Shown: one piece after another, positions 41,275-48,626 of the stretch
Layout of the letters: every line of letters starts with the position of its first letter
Numbering within the stretch: position 1 is the stretch's first letter
Assembly (NCBI RefSeq): GCF_947500995.1
Contig: NZ_CANMUA010000008.1
Span: 186,001-250,000 of the forward strand
Length of the DNA stretch: 64,000 nt
Direction: 5' to 3'
Source: an uncultured Serinicoccus sp.
Lineage (GTDB): Bacteria > Actinomycetota > Actinomycetes > Actinomycetales > Dermatophilaceae
Program-made: the position numbers and the translations under genes
The notes under the pieces: model-generated
Database searches by the model: none
What the model saw: the letters and a program-made list of their open reading frames with translations, nothing else
Told to the model about the DNA's origin: nothing

Positions 41275-41290
41275 TAGTTAAGTAATGAAC
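41275..41290. promoter_or_regulatory. probable GntR operator/promoter (TTAGTTAAGTAATG)
   Basis: TTAGTTAAGTAA is nearly symmetric and is the only AT-rich block before the GntR gene, 18-33 bases upstream of ATG 41308. YtrA-type GntR repressors bind comparable TTA-containing palindromes at their own promoters, so this is likely the operator overlapping the -10. Confidence 0.55.
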
Positions 41291-41307
41291 CCAAGAAGCG
41301 AGGTCCG

Positions 41308-41679
41308 ATGTTCGAGGGACGGGACCCGATCTACCTGCAGATCGCCGAGGCGATCCGTGGCGAGATCCTCACCGGCGCCCTGCAGGAGGGGAACCAGGTG
41401 ATGTCCACCACGCAGTACGCCACGACCTACCGCATCAACCCCGCCACCGCCGCCAAGGCGTTCGCCGAGCTGGTCGCCGAGGAGATCCTCGTCAAGCAGC
41501 GCGGCGTCGGCATGTTCGTCGCCGAGGGCGCGACGGACCGGTTGCGCGCCGCCCGGAGGGAGGCGTTCTTCGACGAGCGCCTCGCCCCCGTCGTGCGCGA
41601 GGCCGCCGCCCTCGGGATCACCGCTGCCGAGCTGACGGCATACCTGCACACCCACCTCGACCAGGAGGACGACCGATGA
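41308..41679 (+). CDS. GntR-family regulator, YtrA subfamily
   Basis: 123 residues. The winged-helix HTH DPIYLQIAEAIRGEILTGAL then QVMSTTQYATTYRINPATAA covers residues 5-55, with ELVAEEILVKQRGVGMFVAE as the wing. There is only a short C-terminal helical region and no effector domain, which defines the YtrA group; these are typically encoded with, and repress, ABC exporter operons. ATG has AGCGAGGT upstream. The 3' end overlaps the ABC ATPase start (ATGA), so it heads its own operon. Confidence 0.9.
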   Translation: MFEGRDPIYLQIAEAIRGEILTGALQEGNQVMSTTQYATTYRINPATAAKAFAELVAEEILVKQRGVGMFVAEGATDRLRAARREAFFDERLAPVVREAAALGITAAELTAYLHTHLDQEDDR

Positions 41680-42557
41680 CCGGCCTCTCCGTGACCACCC
41701 GGGACGTCAGCGTCCGGTATGGCGCCGCGCGCGCCCTCGACGGCGTGACCCTCGACCTCGCGCCGGGACGCATCCACGGCCTGCTCGGCCGCAACGGCGC
41801 CGGCAAGACGACGTTGCTGTCGCTGCTCGCGAGCTTCCAGCGCCCGGACTCGGGTGACGTCGCCCTCGACGGGCGCGACCCCTTCGAGGACGCGCGCCTC
41901 ATGCAGGACACCAGCCTCATGCGGGCCACCGGCGACCTCGCGGCGGACCTCAAGATCCGCGACATCCTGCGCCTGCACCGGACGGGCCGAGCCCACTTCG
42001 ACCGGGACCTGGCCGACCACCTGCTGGACCGGTTCGACATCCCGCGCCGCCGCAGCCTCGCCAGGCTCTCCCGAGGACAGCAGTCGGTGGTGGCGGCGAC
42101 GATCGGCCTGGCCAGCCGTGCCCCGCTCACCATGCTCGACGAGGTGCACCTGGGCATGGACGCCCCGACGCGGCAGGAGTTCACCGAGGCGCTGCTGGCG
42201 GACTTCGCCGAGCACCCGCGGACGATCATCGTCTCCAGCCACCTCATCCACGAGATCGAGCACGTGCTCGAGACCGTCACGATCCTGCACCGTGGTCGGG
42301 TGGTCCTCTCCGAGGAGGCGGACGACCTGCGCACCCAGGGGACCACCGTCACCGGCCGCGCCGACCGCGTCGAGGTGATGACCCGCGACCTGCGGGTCGT
42401 CGGCCGACGCGACCTCGGCCCGACCCGGGAGGCCACCGTGCTGGGCCGACCTCACCCCGCGTGGGTCACCGAGGCCGAGCGGCAGGGTCTGCAGCTGGGG
42501 GCCGCTCCCCTGCAGGACCTCTTCATCCACCTCACGAGCGACAGGGACGCAGCATGA
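41676..42557 (+). CDS. ABC transporter ATP-binding protein
   Basis: 293 residues. Walker A GRNGAGKTTLLSLL near residue 38, signature-like LARLSRGQQSVVAATIGLAS near 134, Walker B LTMLDEVHLGMD near 158, where the usual D-E-P reads DEV, and H-loop VSSHLIHEIEHV near 188. After residue 230 a small domain follows (GTTVTGRADRVEVMTRDLRV). Resembles YtrB-type exporters. ATG overlaps the gntR stop and its own stop overlaps the membrane gene. Confidence 0.88.
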   Translation: MTGLSVTTRDVSVRYGAARALDGVTLDLAPGRIHGLLGRNGAGKTTLLSLLASFQRPDSGDVALDGRDPFEDARLMQDTSLMRATGDLAADLKIRDILRLHRTGRAHFDRDLADHLLDRFDIPRRRSLARLSRGQQSVVAATIGLASRAPLTMLDEVHLGMDAPTRQEFTEALLADFAEHPRTIIVSSHLIHEIEHVLETVTILHRGRVVLSEEADDLRTQGTTVTGRADRVEVMTRDLRVVGRRDLGPTREATVLGRPHPAWVTEAERQGLQLGAAPLQDLFIHLTSDRDAA

Positions 42558-43423
42558 ACGCCCCCACCAGCCCACGACGGTCCGGCAGCTCGGGCCCGCC
42601 CACCGACTCCCTCACGGACACCTCGGTGCGGGCGGGCTCACCCGCCGGGTCGGCGCCGGGCATGACGCACGATGACACCGCCATGACCCCGACGACGGCC
42701 GAGCCCTGGGTGCGCCTCACCCGCTACGTCCTGCGGTGCATGCTCGGGATCACGGCCGGCACCGTGGCCGTGCTGGCCGTCGCGTGGGCGGTCGCGGTCG
42801 TCCTGGCGTCCACCGCCGGGGTGGAGCTGCTGGCCCAGATCACGCACTACGCCACCGTCTCGACCGTGCCGTGGGTCGCCTTCACCGCCCTGGTCATCTG
42901 CGTCGGGGTTCAGGTGCGTCACTACGTCCACGCCGGGTTCACCCGCCGCGCGGTGACGGCGGCGGGGCTGCTCGGGTCGCTGGTCGTGGGGGTGGTCTTC
43001 GCCGTGGCCGCGACGGCCCTGGACCGCGTCGGGCTCGGGCTCGTGGCGGCGTCGCTGGGGGTCGAGCTCTCCATGACGCTGGCACCCTGGTGGGCGCTGC
43101 TCGGTGCCATGCTCATGGTCTGCCTGACGGGGGCGGTCTGCGGTGTGCTCGTCGGCGCCAGCTTCGTCCGGTGGGGCGGGTGGGCCACGCTGCTGCTGCC
43201 GCTGACGGTGGGCCTGCCGTACTTCGCCCAGGACGTCCTCGCGCGGTCGGTCACACTGCGCGGCGAGGGGCCCGGAGGCCCGCCGAGCTGGCTGGAGCAG
43301 GTGCAGGCTGCCCTCCCGACCGTGCCGACGGCGGCCCTTTCGCTGCTCGCCCTCGGACTCACCGTCGCCGGGGCCTGGCTGATCCTGCGGCGCCTCCCAC
43401 TCCCCCCTCGCGCCAACCCCTGA
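42554..43423 (+). CDS. ABC transporter membrane protein (putative permease)
   Basis: 289 residues. A polar, Ser/Thr-rich N-terminus of about 50 residues, then six hydrophobic segments (for example CMLGITAGTVAVLAVAWAVA, VPWVAFTALVICVG, AAGLLGSLVVGVVFAVAATA). No named domain is recognised. Position after a GntR regulator and a lone ATPase, with ATGA overlap, makes it the probable membrane partner. Substrate unknown; such operons often respond to cell-envelope antibiotics. Confidence 0.7.
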   Translation: MNAPTSPRRSGSSGPPTDSLTDTSVRAGSPAGSAPGMTHDDTAMTPTTAEPWVRLTRYVLRCMLGITAGTVAVLAVAWAVAVVLASTAGVELLAQITHYATVSTVPWVAFTALVICVGVQVRHYVHAGFTRRAVTAAGLLGSLVVGVVFAVAATALDRVGLGLVAASLGVELSMTLAPWWALLGAMLMVCLTGAVCGVLVGASFVRWGGWATLLLPLTVGLPYFAQDVLARSVTLRGEGPGGPPSWLEQVQAALPTVPTAALSLLALGLTVAGAWLILRRLPLPPRANP

Positions 43424-43498
43424 GGCGCCGCGGGCCGCTCCAGGGCCTGGTCTGGGCGCGGTCTCGTCGGAAGCTCCCCCGCGTCCGGACCCCGGGGC

Positions 43499-43570
43499 CT
43501 GCCTGGGCAGAGAAGGAGTCCCGGCTCGGGGTTGTAGGACCTGCGTGGAGCACCTTCCTCTGCTCAGGGT
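43499..43570. repeat. probable decayed copy of the palindromic element
   Basis: Arms CCTGGGCAGAGAAGG (from 43502) and CACCTTCCTCTGCTCAGG (43551-43568) are imperfectly complementary and resemble the ends of the 68-bp element, but the GTGATGCATCAC centre is lost. It lies 18 bases beyond the stop of the - strand EamA gene, between two convergent genes, and could serve as their terminator. Confidence 0.45.
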
Positions 43571-43588
43571 GATCCCCGCCCGGGCCAG

Positions 43589-44224
43589 CTAGGGTCGCGG
43601 CGCGCCGGGCGCCCCGCCCACGACGAGCGCCCCGCCGCCGAGCTCGAGCACCGTCGGACGCTCGCCGAGCGCCCACCACGCCGCCGAGATGCCGACCACC
43701 GGCACCAGCATCGAGAAGGGCGCGACGACGCCGGCCGGGTGGCGGGCCATGAGCCATACCCAGATCCCCGAGCCGACGACCGTGCCGAGCACGACGGTGT
43801 AGGCCAGCCCCAGCCAGGCCGGCAGCGCCGCGGCGGTGCCGGACGTCGCGAGCGCGGCCCCGATCTCCGCCGGACCCTCCACCAGCAACGACACCGCGAG
43901 CATGGGCAGCGGCGGCACGACCGACATCCACAGCGTGAGGTGCAGCGGGTTCGGCGGGGCGGCGAGCCGGCTGGAGAGGTTGCCGATGGCCCAGCCGAAG
44001 GCGCCGAGGACGACGAGCAGGAACGGCACGAGCTGCCCGGCGCTCCCGTCGGCCCGGCTCGCCCCGACGACGACCAGCCCCAGCACCGCGACACCGACCC
44101 CGAGCGCCCGGCGCGGGGTGAGGCGCTCCCCCAGCAGCAGCACGCCCAGCAGCACGGTGAAGGGCGCCGACGCCTGCAGCACGAGCGAGGCCAGCCCGGC
44201 GGGGAAGCCGGCCACGCTCGGCAT
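43589..44224 (-). CDS. EamA/DMT-family permease, N-terminally truncated
   Basis: 211 residues covering the C-terminal two thirds of an EamA (RhtA/YdcZ-like) transporter. The start SVAGFPAGLASLVLQASAPF is normally near residue 80-90, and ALLLGERLTPRRALGV-type sequence follows, then the second EamA repeat with PFSMLVPVVGISAAWWALGE. The first three helices are missing. ATG 44224 lies four bases after the stop of the SRPBCC gene with GGGTG before it. Longer readings upstream are unrelated to the family. Likely a remnant left by a deletion, now in the ArsR-SRPBCC operon. Function doubtful. Confidence 0.75.
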   Translation of the reverse strand: MPSVAGFPAGLASLVLQASAPFTVLLGVLLLGERLTPRRALGVGVAVLGLVVVGASRADGSAGQLVPFLLVVLGAFGWAIGNLSSRLAAPPNPLHLTLWMSVVPPLPMLAVSLLVEGPAEIGAALATSGTAAALPAWLGLAYTVVLGTVVGSGIWVWLMARHPAGVVAPFSMLVPVVGISAAWWALGERPTVLELGGGALVVGGAPGAPRP

Positions 44225-44228
44225 CACC

Positions 44229-44786
44229 CTACGTCCGCGGGGGTCCGTCCTCCCGGGGCGTCCCGGCCGGTGCATCGGGCTGCGCCGCGTCCGGGAGGCC
44301 GAACGCCACGGCATACTCGCGACCGAGGTCCAGGTAGCCCTCCCAGGCGACGGTCGCCTGCTGCCCGGTCCGCACGGACTCCTCGAGCCGGTCGAGGTAG
44401 TACTCCCAGCCGGGGCCCACGTCGGTCACGAGCGACCGGTCGGTCAGCACCTGGGCGAAGCGCAGGGTCGTCACGCCGGCCGCCTCGGTGAGGCGCAGGT
44501 CGAGGGTCCACTCCTGTGCGGGGTCGTCGTTCTCGTTGCGGACGCGCAGCCGGGTGGGCTCCTCGCAGACCTCGATGACGTAGGTCTCCGTGGGCATCTC
44601 CTCCTCGTAGGCCCAGGTCACCCGCATCCGGCCCGAGCCCGGGTCGCCGGTCCAGGTGGCGAACCACCGGCCGAGGCGCTCGCTCTCGGTCACGGACGCC
44701 CACACGTCCTCGACCGGCGCGCGGAAGGTGCGGGTGAGCACGAGGTGCTCCTGCCCGTCGATGGTCTCGGGTCCTCCGGTGATCAT
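44229..44786 (-). CDS. SRPBCC family protein (AHSA1-like)
   Basis: 185 residues, Aha1/START-like fold: EHLVLTRTFRAPVEDVWASV (residues 12-31), SERLGRWFATWTGDPGSGRM near 34, ALTE-type strands and a late DRLEESVRTGQQATVAWEGY helix near 140. AHSA1-type SRPBCC proteins commonly sit beside an ArsR repressor, as here, and are regulated by it. ATG 44786 overlaps the arsR stop (ATGA). A Pro/Asp-rich tail ends the protein. Confidence 0.85.
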   Translation of the reverse strand: MITGGPETIDGQEHLVLTRTFRAPVEDVWASVTESERLGRWFATWTGDPGSGRMRVTWAYEEEMPTETYVIEVCEEPTRLRVRNENDDPAQEWTLDLRLTEAAGVTTLRFAQVLTDRSLVTDVGPGWEYYLDRLEESVRTGQQATVAWEGYLDLGREYAVAFGLPDAAQPDAPAGTPREDGPPRT

Positions 44787-45193
44787 GCGGTCTCCTCGGT
44801 GTCGTCGGTCGTCGCGGTATGCCGTGCCTCGCCCGGGCGGCGCTCGCGCACCGTGCGGCGCACCTCGAGGTCGAGGGCGTCCAGGGCGTGCGCGCCGACC
44901 GGAGGGGTGGGGGCCGTGCCGACGGGAGGGGCGAGGCCCGCGCCGGCCAGCCGACGGGCGTAGTCGACGACCTCGCCCAACGGGGCCGCCTCCAGCCGGT
45001 AGTGCCGCTCGCGGCCGACGTCCTGCGCCTGCACCAGCCCGGCCTCGCCGAGCACCCGCAGGTGCCGACTCACGGCGGGGCGGGAGATCCCGCGGCCGGC
45101 GGTGAGGTCGGCCACTCGGCAGGCCCCCTCGTCCGCCAGCTGCACCAGCAGCGAGCGCCGCACGGGGTCGGCGAGCGCGGCATACACGTCCAT
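44783..45193 (-). CDS. ArsR-family winged-helix repressor
   Basis: 136 residues. MDVYAALADPVRRSLLVQLA then CRVADLTAGRGISRPAVSRH form the ArsR HTH (residues 1-50), with LRVLGEAGLVQAQDVGRERH and YRLEAAPLGEVVDYARRL completing the dimer interface. No metal-binding CxCxxC is present, so it is probably the SRPBCC-associated non-metal type. A perfect 24-bp palindrome begins four bases before ATG 45193, with no room for a Shine-Dalgarno, so translation may be leaderless and binding would block transcription directly. Confidence 0.92.
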   Translation of the reverse strand: MDVYAALADPVRRSLLVQLADEGACRVADLTAGRGISRPAVSRHLRVLGEAGLVQAQDVGRERHYRLEAAPLGEVVDYARRLAGAGLAPPVGTAPTPPVGAHALDALDLEVRRTVRERRPGEARHTATTDDTEETA

Positions 45194-45197
45194 GGAG

Positions 45198-45221
45198 ATA
45201 GGTAACCACGTGGTTACCTAT
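45198..45221. promoter_or_regulatory. 24-bp perfect palindromic ArsR operator
   Basis: ATAGGTAACCAC at 45198-45209 is followed immediately by its exact reverse complement to 45221. It stands out from the GC-rich surroundings and adjoins the arsR start codon, fitting an autoregulatory site. Confidence 0.85.
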
Positions 45222-45246
45222 CGCGCAACCCCCGAAACCCGGGCTG

Positions 45247-46359
45247 TCAGGCGGAGTCGCCCAGGCCCTTGATGTGCTCGGGGAGGCGGGCGTGGTCGCC
45301 GTACATGAAGTGGTTCTGCATCTTCTCCGAGAAGCGGCTGGCTTCCGTCTCGAGCCCGACCGCCTCGGCCACCTGGCGGATGAGCATCGGGGAGGCGCCG
45401 CAGCAGACCCCGAGGTAGCTGACGCCGAGCGCGTAGGCCTCCGCGGCGAAGGCGCCGACCTCGTAGCGGTTGCAGGCGAGCGGGTCCAGGGCCGTCGGGA
45501 AGGTCCGCCCGTGCGGCGAGGGCACGAGGACGCCGTTGTCGTCGGTGAGGTTGAAGAAGGTGGGCTCCGCGTCGGTGGTGCGGTAGGGCACCGGCAGCGC
45601 CGCCACGTGGCAGCTCACCGCCTCCCGGATCTGCCGCAGCCAGGGCAGCATCGTGGCCGGGCCGCGGAAGCAGTTCATCCCCACGACGTCGGCCCCGCCC
45701 TGCTCCAGCCGCTGGCACACCTCGACGATGCCCACCCCGTCGCGCATCTGCTCACCGGCCATCGGCGCGACGGTGAGCACCACCGGCAGCCCGCTGGCCC
45801 GGGCGATCTCCAGGGCGGCCTCGGCCTCGCCGGCGTAGTAGAAGGTCTCGCCGATGATGAGGTCGGCGCCCTCCTCGACGGCCCACCCGACCATCTCCTC
45901 GAACATCCCGCGCACCTCGCGCTGGGCGTCCGGGCTGTCCGGGTCCCACACGTTGCTGTTGGAGATGTTGCCGGCGACGAGGTTGCCGGGCTTCTCGTCG
46001 GCGACCTCGCGGGCGATCTGCAGCGCGGCCCGGTTGAGCGGCTCGAGCAGCTCCTCCTTGCCGATGATCCGCATCTTCTCGCGGTGGCCGTTGTAGGTGA
46101 AGGCCTCGACGATGTCGCTGCCGGCGCGCTGGACGTCGCGGTGCAGCGTGCGCAGCGCGTCGGGGAACTCCAGCGCCACCTCGGGGACGAACTCCCCTGC
46201 GGTGAGGTAGCCGCGGCGCTCCAGCTCGAAGAGGAACCCCTCCGCGCAGATCACCGGCCCCTGGTCGAGGCGCTCGACGAGCCCGGTGGCCGTGGTCGTG
46301 GCGCGGGGATCCTCGGTCGCGGCGGTCTGCGTGGTCTGCGTGATCTGCGGGTCGCTCAT
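45247..46359 (-). CDS. homocysteine S-methyltransferase family protein (BHMT-like)
   Basis: 370 residues. GLVERLDQGPVICAEGFLFE near residue 26, GSDIVEAFTYNGHREKMRII near 82, ADLIIGETFYYAGEAEAALE near 165, VVGMNCFRGPATMLPWLRQI near 225 (first zinc Cys) and YLGVCCGASPMLIRQVAEAV near 325 (paired zinc Cys) match the betaine/S-methylmethionine homocysteine methyltransferase family. The product would be methionine. ATG 46359 follows a Gln/Thr-rich N-terminus with no clear RBS. The gene is preceded by a leader with three consecutive hairpins. Confidence 0.88.
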   Translation of the reverse strand: MSDPQITQTTQTAATEDPRATTTATGLVERLDQGPVICAEGFLFELERRGYLTAGEFVPEVALEFPDALRTLHRDVQRAGSDIVEAFTYNGHREKMRIIGKEELLEPLNRAALQIAREVADEKPGNLVAGNISNSNVWDPDSPDAQREVRGMFEEMVGWAVEEGADLIIGETFYYAGEAEAALEIARASGLPVVLTVAPMAGEQMRDGVGIVEVCQRLEQGGADVVGMNCFRGPATMLPWLRQIREAVSCHVAALPVPYRTTDAEPTFFNLTDDNGVLVPSPHGRTFPTALDPLACNRYEVGAFAAEAYALGVSYLGVCCGASPMLIRQVAEAVGLETEASRFSEKMQNHFMYGDHARLPEHIKGLGDSA

Positions 46360-46391
46360 CGCTGCCCATCCCTCGCGAGCTCGTCGGTCAC

Positions 46392-46460
46392 CGGGTCTGG
46401 GAAGACCCGCAGGTCACGACCGTTCTCCCCGCACAGGTGCGGGGCGGTGCCGCGACACCG
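46392..46460 (-). promoter_or_regulatory. structured leader upstream of the homocysteine methyltransferase gene
   Basis: Three stems in a row precede the gene on the - strand: CGGGTCT/AGACCCG (46392-46409, 4-base loop), CCCCGCA/TGCGGGG (46427-46444, 4-base loop) and CGGTG/CACCG (46445-46460). Their closeness suggests a folded 5' leader or attenuator. I could not match it to SAM-I, SAM-IV or SAH riboswitch consensus. The middle stem could alternatively be the terminator of the upstream YcaQ gene. Confidence 0.4.
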
Positions 46461-46501
46461 CGATGCTACTCCCGCACGGTCCACCCCTCAGGGCTTCGAC
46501 G

Positions 46502-47635
46502 TCAGCCACCCAGGTGCGCGGGCAGCGCGGGGTCCAGCCCCAGCCAGTCGGCCAGGTCGTGGACCTCGGCGAGCACGCGGTCGCGGCGGGCATCGCTCCA
46601 CACCCCGTCCTCGTGGAGGGCGTCGACCCGCAGCACGCCACGCCGACGATCGGCGGTGGCGTCGAGCTTGCCGACGAGCTGGTCCCCGTCCAGGACGGGC
46701 AGGGCGTAGTAGCCGAACCGCCGCTGCGCCTTCGGCTTGTACATCTCCAGCACGTAGTCGAAGTCGAAGAGCTCGGCCATCCGCGCCCGGTCGAAGACCA
46801 GCCGGTCGATCGGGCACAGCAGCGCCGCGCGGCCCGCGAACGCCTCGGCCGGGTCGAGGTATGCCGGGTGCACCCGCCAGCTGCCCCGCACCCCCTCGAC
46901 GACCGCCTCCTCGCCCGCGGCGCGGGCGTCGGCCGGCTCCGTGGGGCACTCCGGGCCGCGGGCGCGCAGCAGTCCCAGCGCGGCCAGGCGCCGCTCGTCC
47001 AGCTCGGCCCGCGCCTGCTCCAGCGGCACGGCGGGGACGTCGGGGTAGACCCGCTCGGCGAGGTCCCACAGCCGCTGGCCCCCGTCGCGGCCGCAGACGG
47101 CGACCTCGCCGCGGGCGACCATGAGGTCCAGCAGCCGTTGCACGTTCTTGTCGTTCGTCCACCCGCTGGAGCGCCACGGCACCTCGGTGGAGTCCGGCAG
47201 CGCCGCTGTCGGCGTGGGACCGTCGGCCGCGAGGTGGGCGACGATGTCGCGGCGTCCCCGGTCGTTGGCCTCGACCCACCGCGCCTGACCCTCCTGCCAG
47301 GGTCGCAGGGTGCCGTCCCGGCGCGACGGGGCCGGCCAGGCCTCCATCTCGGCGCGCCACAGGGCGACGTCCTCGGCGGGCCGGACGAAGCCCAGCACCT
47401 CGACGAGGGTCCGGTCGGCGAGCAGCCGGTCCAGCTCGCCGGTGTCGTAGGCGCTGCCCAGCCGGCTCCACAGCACGAGGTGCTGGGCGGGCGCCACCGC
47501 GGTGACCGGGTCGATCTGCAGCAGCGTCAGCTCGCGGACCGTCTCGACGACGTCGCCGGGGCGCTGCCGGGTGAGCAGCTGGGCCCGCACGGCGACCCGC
47601 CGGGCGTCCCGGGGGGAGAGCCGGTGCACGCTCAC
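46502..47635 (-). CDS. YcaQ-like winged-helix DNA-binding / interstrand crosslink glycosylase family protein
   Basis: 377 residues of the DUF1006/HTH_42 family that includes E. coli YcaQ, a DNA glycosylase unhooking interstrand crosslinks. LSPRDARRVAVRAQLL at the N-terminus, LTLLQIDPVTAVAPAQHLVL near residue 35 (Q-x-D, where the family has the catalytic Q-x-D/Q), LGFVRPAEDVALWRAEM near 80 and FDFDYVLEMYKPKAQRRFGY near 287 are the conserved blocks. GTG 47635 overlaps the tfoX-like stop. Activity is by family only; many actinobacterial members are uncharacterised. Confidence 0.85.
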   Translation of the reverse strand: MSVHRLSPRDARRVAVRAQLLTRQRPGDVVETVRELTLLQIDPVTAVAPAQHLVLWSRLGSAYDTGELDRLLADRTLVEVLGFVRPAEDVALWRAEMEAWPAPSRRDGTLRPWQEGQARWVEANDRGRRDIVAHLAADGPTPTAALPDSTEVPWRSSGWTNDKNVQRLLDLMVARGEVAVCGRDGGQRLWDLAERVYPDVPAVPLEQARAELDERRLAALGLLRARGPECPTEPADARAAGEEAVVEGVRGSWRVHPAYLDPAEAFAGRAALLCPIDRLVFDRARMAELFDFDYVLEMYKPKAQRRFGYYALPVLDGDQLVGKLDATADRRRGVLRVDALHEDGVWSDARRDRVLAEVHDLADWLGLDPALPAHLGG

Positions 47636-47970
47636 GGCTGCGGCGGCTGCGCCCGGGCGCGAGCCAGCCCGAGCGCCACCAGCTCGGCGAGGAGCGCGTC
47701 GTCCACGCCGTCCCCCGTGCCCTGCGTGTGCACCCACTCCCGCATCGGCCGCCCGCGCATGACCATCCGCTCCAGCCCGTCCCGCCCGACCAGCTCGGCG
47801 GCCAGGGCCTCGTCCACGTGCACCATCACGCCCTGACCACCGGTCGCGGCGACGGCCATGTGCCCACCCACGAGGAACGCCAGCCCCCCGAACATCCGTT
47901 GCTCCACCACCGCGGGCTCCCCGGCCATGAGCTCCCGGATCCGCTGCGCCAGCCCCTCGTCATACGCCAT
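47632..47970 (-). CDS. TfoX/Sxy N-terminal domain protein
   Basis: 112 residues. MAYDEGLAQRIRELMA then VVEQRMFGGLAFLVGGHMAV with VMVHVDEALAAELVGRDG is the TfoX N-terminal domain (PF04993). REWVHTQGTGDGVDDALLAE follows. In gamma-proteobacteria the longer TfoX is a competence regulator; stand-alone domains like this are common in actinobacteria with unknown role. ATG 47970. Overlaps the YcaQ gene and likely forms an operon with it. Confidence 0.85.
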   Translation of the reverse strand: MAYDEGLAQRIRELMAGEPAVVEQRMFGGLAFLVGGHMAVAATGGQGVMVHVDEALAAELVGRDGLERMVMRGRPMREWVHTQGTGDGVDDALLAELVALGLARARAQPPQP

Positions 47971-47989
47971 GGCTCGAGTATGCCGCCGC

Positions 47990-48559
47990 TCACGTCCACG
48001 CCGCCGGCGGCGACCAGTCCTCGGGCGGGTCCTCGCCGACCCGGCCGTCCACCGCCTCCCGGAGCAGATCCGCGTGACCGGTGTGGCGGCCGTACTCCTC
48101 GAGCAGGTCGAAGAGCATCCGGCGCAGGCTGAGCTCGATGCCCCACTCCTGGCCCCAGGTGATGACCCGGTCCAGCCCGTCGGCCGCGATCACCTCGCGG
48201 TGCCGGGCCCGGGTCGTGGCGACCGCCTCGACGTAGCGCGCGTAGAGCTCCTCCGGCAGGTCGTCCGCCGCGCTCTCGAAGTCCCAGGACGGCGTGGCCT
48301 GCCAGTCGACCTCCGCCCACGGGCTGCCGGGCGAGGAGCCGTCCAGCCGCCACGTCCCGGCGACCGCCTCCACGCCGGCGAGGTGCTTGAGCAGACCGCC
48401 CAGGGTCAGCGAGGAGGCCCCGATCCGGGCGGCCAGCCCGGCGGCGTCCAGGCCCTCGACCTTCCACCAGAAGGTCATCCGCTGCCGGTCGAGCGCGCCG
48501 AGCAGGTGCGCGGTCTCGTCGCCGGTGCGCGGCGGCTCCCACACGGGTGAGGTGTTCAT
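47990..48559 (-). CDS. DinB-family protein (DUF664)
   Basis: 189 residues, four-helix DinB/YfiT-like fold. ETAHLLGALDRQRMTFWWKV near residue 16, SSLTLGGLLKHLAGVEAVAG near 50 with the first metal His, and SLRRMLFDLLEEYGRHTGHA near 145 with the H-x-x-x-H-x metal pair. Such enzymes often use mycothiol or bacillithiol. ATG 48559 has TAGCGT seven bases upstream and no RBS, so it is probably leaderless. The longer start at 48589 reads into the promoter. Confidence 0.85.
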   Translation of the reverse strand: MNTSPVWEPPRTGDETAHLLGALDRQRMTFWWKVEGLDAAGLAARIGASSLTLGGLLKHLAGVEAVAGTWRLDGSSPGSPWAEVDWQATPSWDFESAADDLPEELYARYVEAVATTRARHREVIAADGLDRVITWGQEWGIELSLRRMLFDLLEEYGRHTGHADLLREAVDGRVGEDPPEDWSPPAAWT

Positions 48560-48566
48560 GACCGCG

Positions 48567-48572
48567 ACGCTA
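48567..48572 (-). promoter_or_regulatory. -10 of the leaderless DinB gene (TAGCGT)
   Basis: TAGCGT on the - strand, seven bases before ATG 48559. Confidence 0.6.
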
Positions 48573-48626
48573 GCCCTCGCGGCGGACACCCGGTGTCCGC
48601 CACGAGGGCCGGTGCGTCCGCTCCGC

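Noticed and set aside
43424-43588. A short gene between the ABC permease and EamA genes
   Set aside because: Frames here have no start signal or family similarity; the stretch is better explained as a degenerate inverted repeat.
46427-46444. Type I-E-like CRISPR repeat (CTCCCCGCACAGGTGCGGGG)
   Set aside because: A single copy only; best read as one stem of the leader or a terminator hairpin.
46360-46501. SAM-IV or SAH riboswitch
   Set aside because: The expected conserved cores are not found, so it is reported only as a structured leader.
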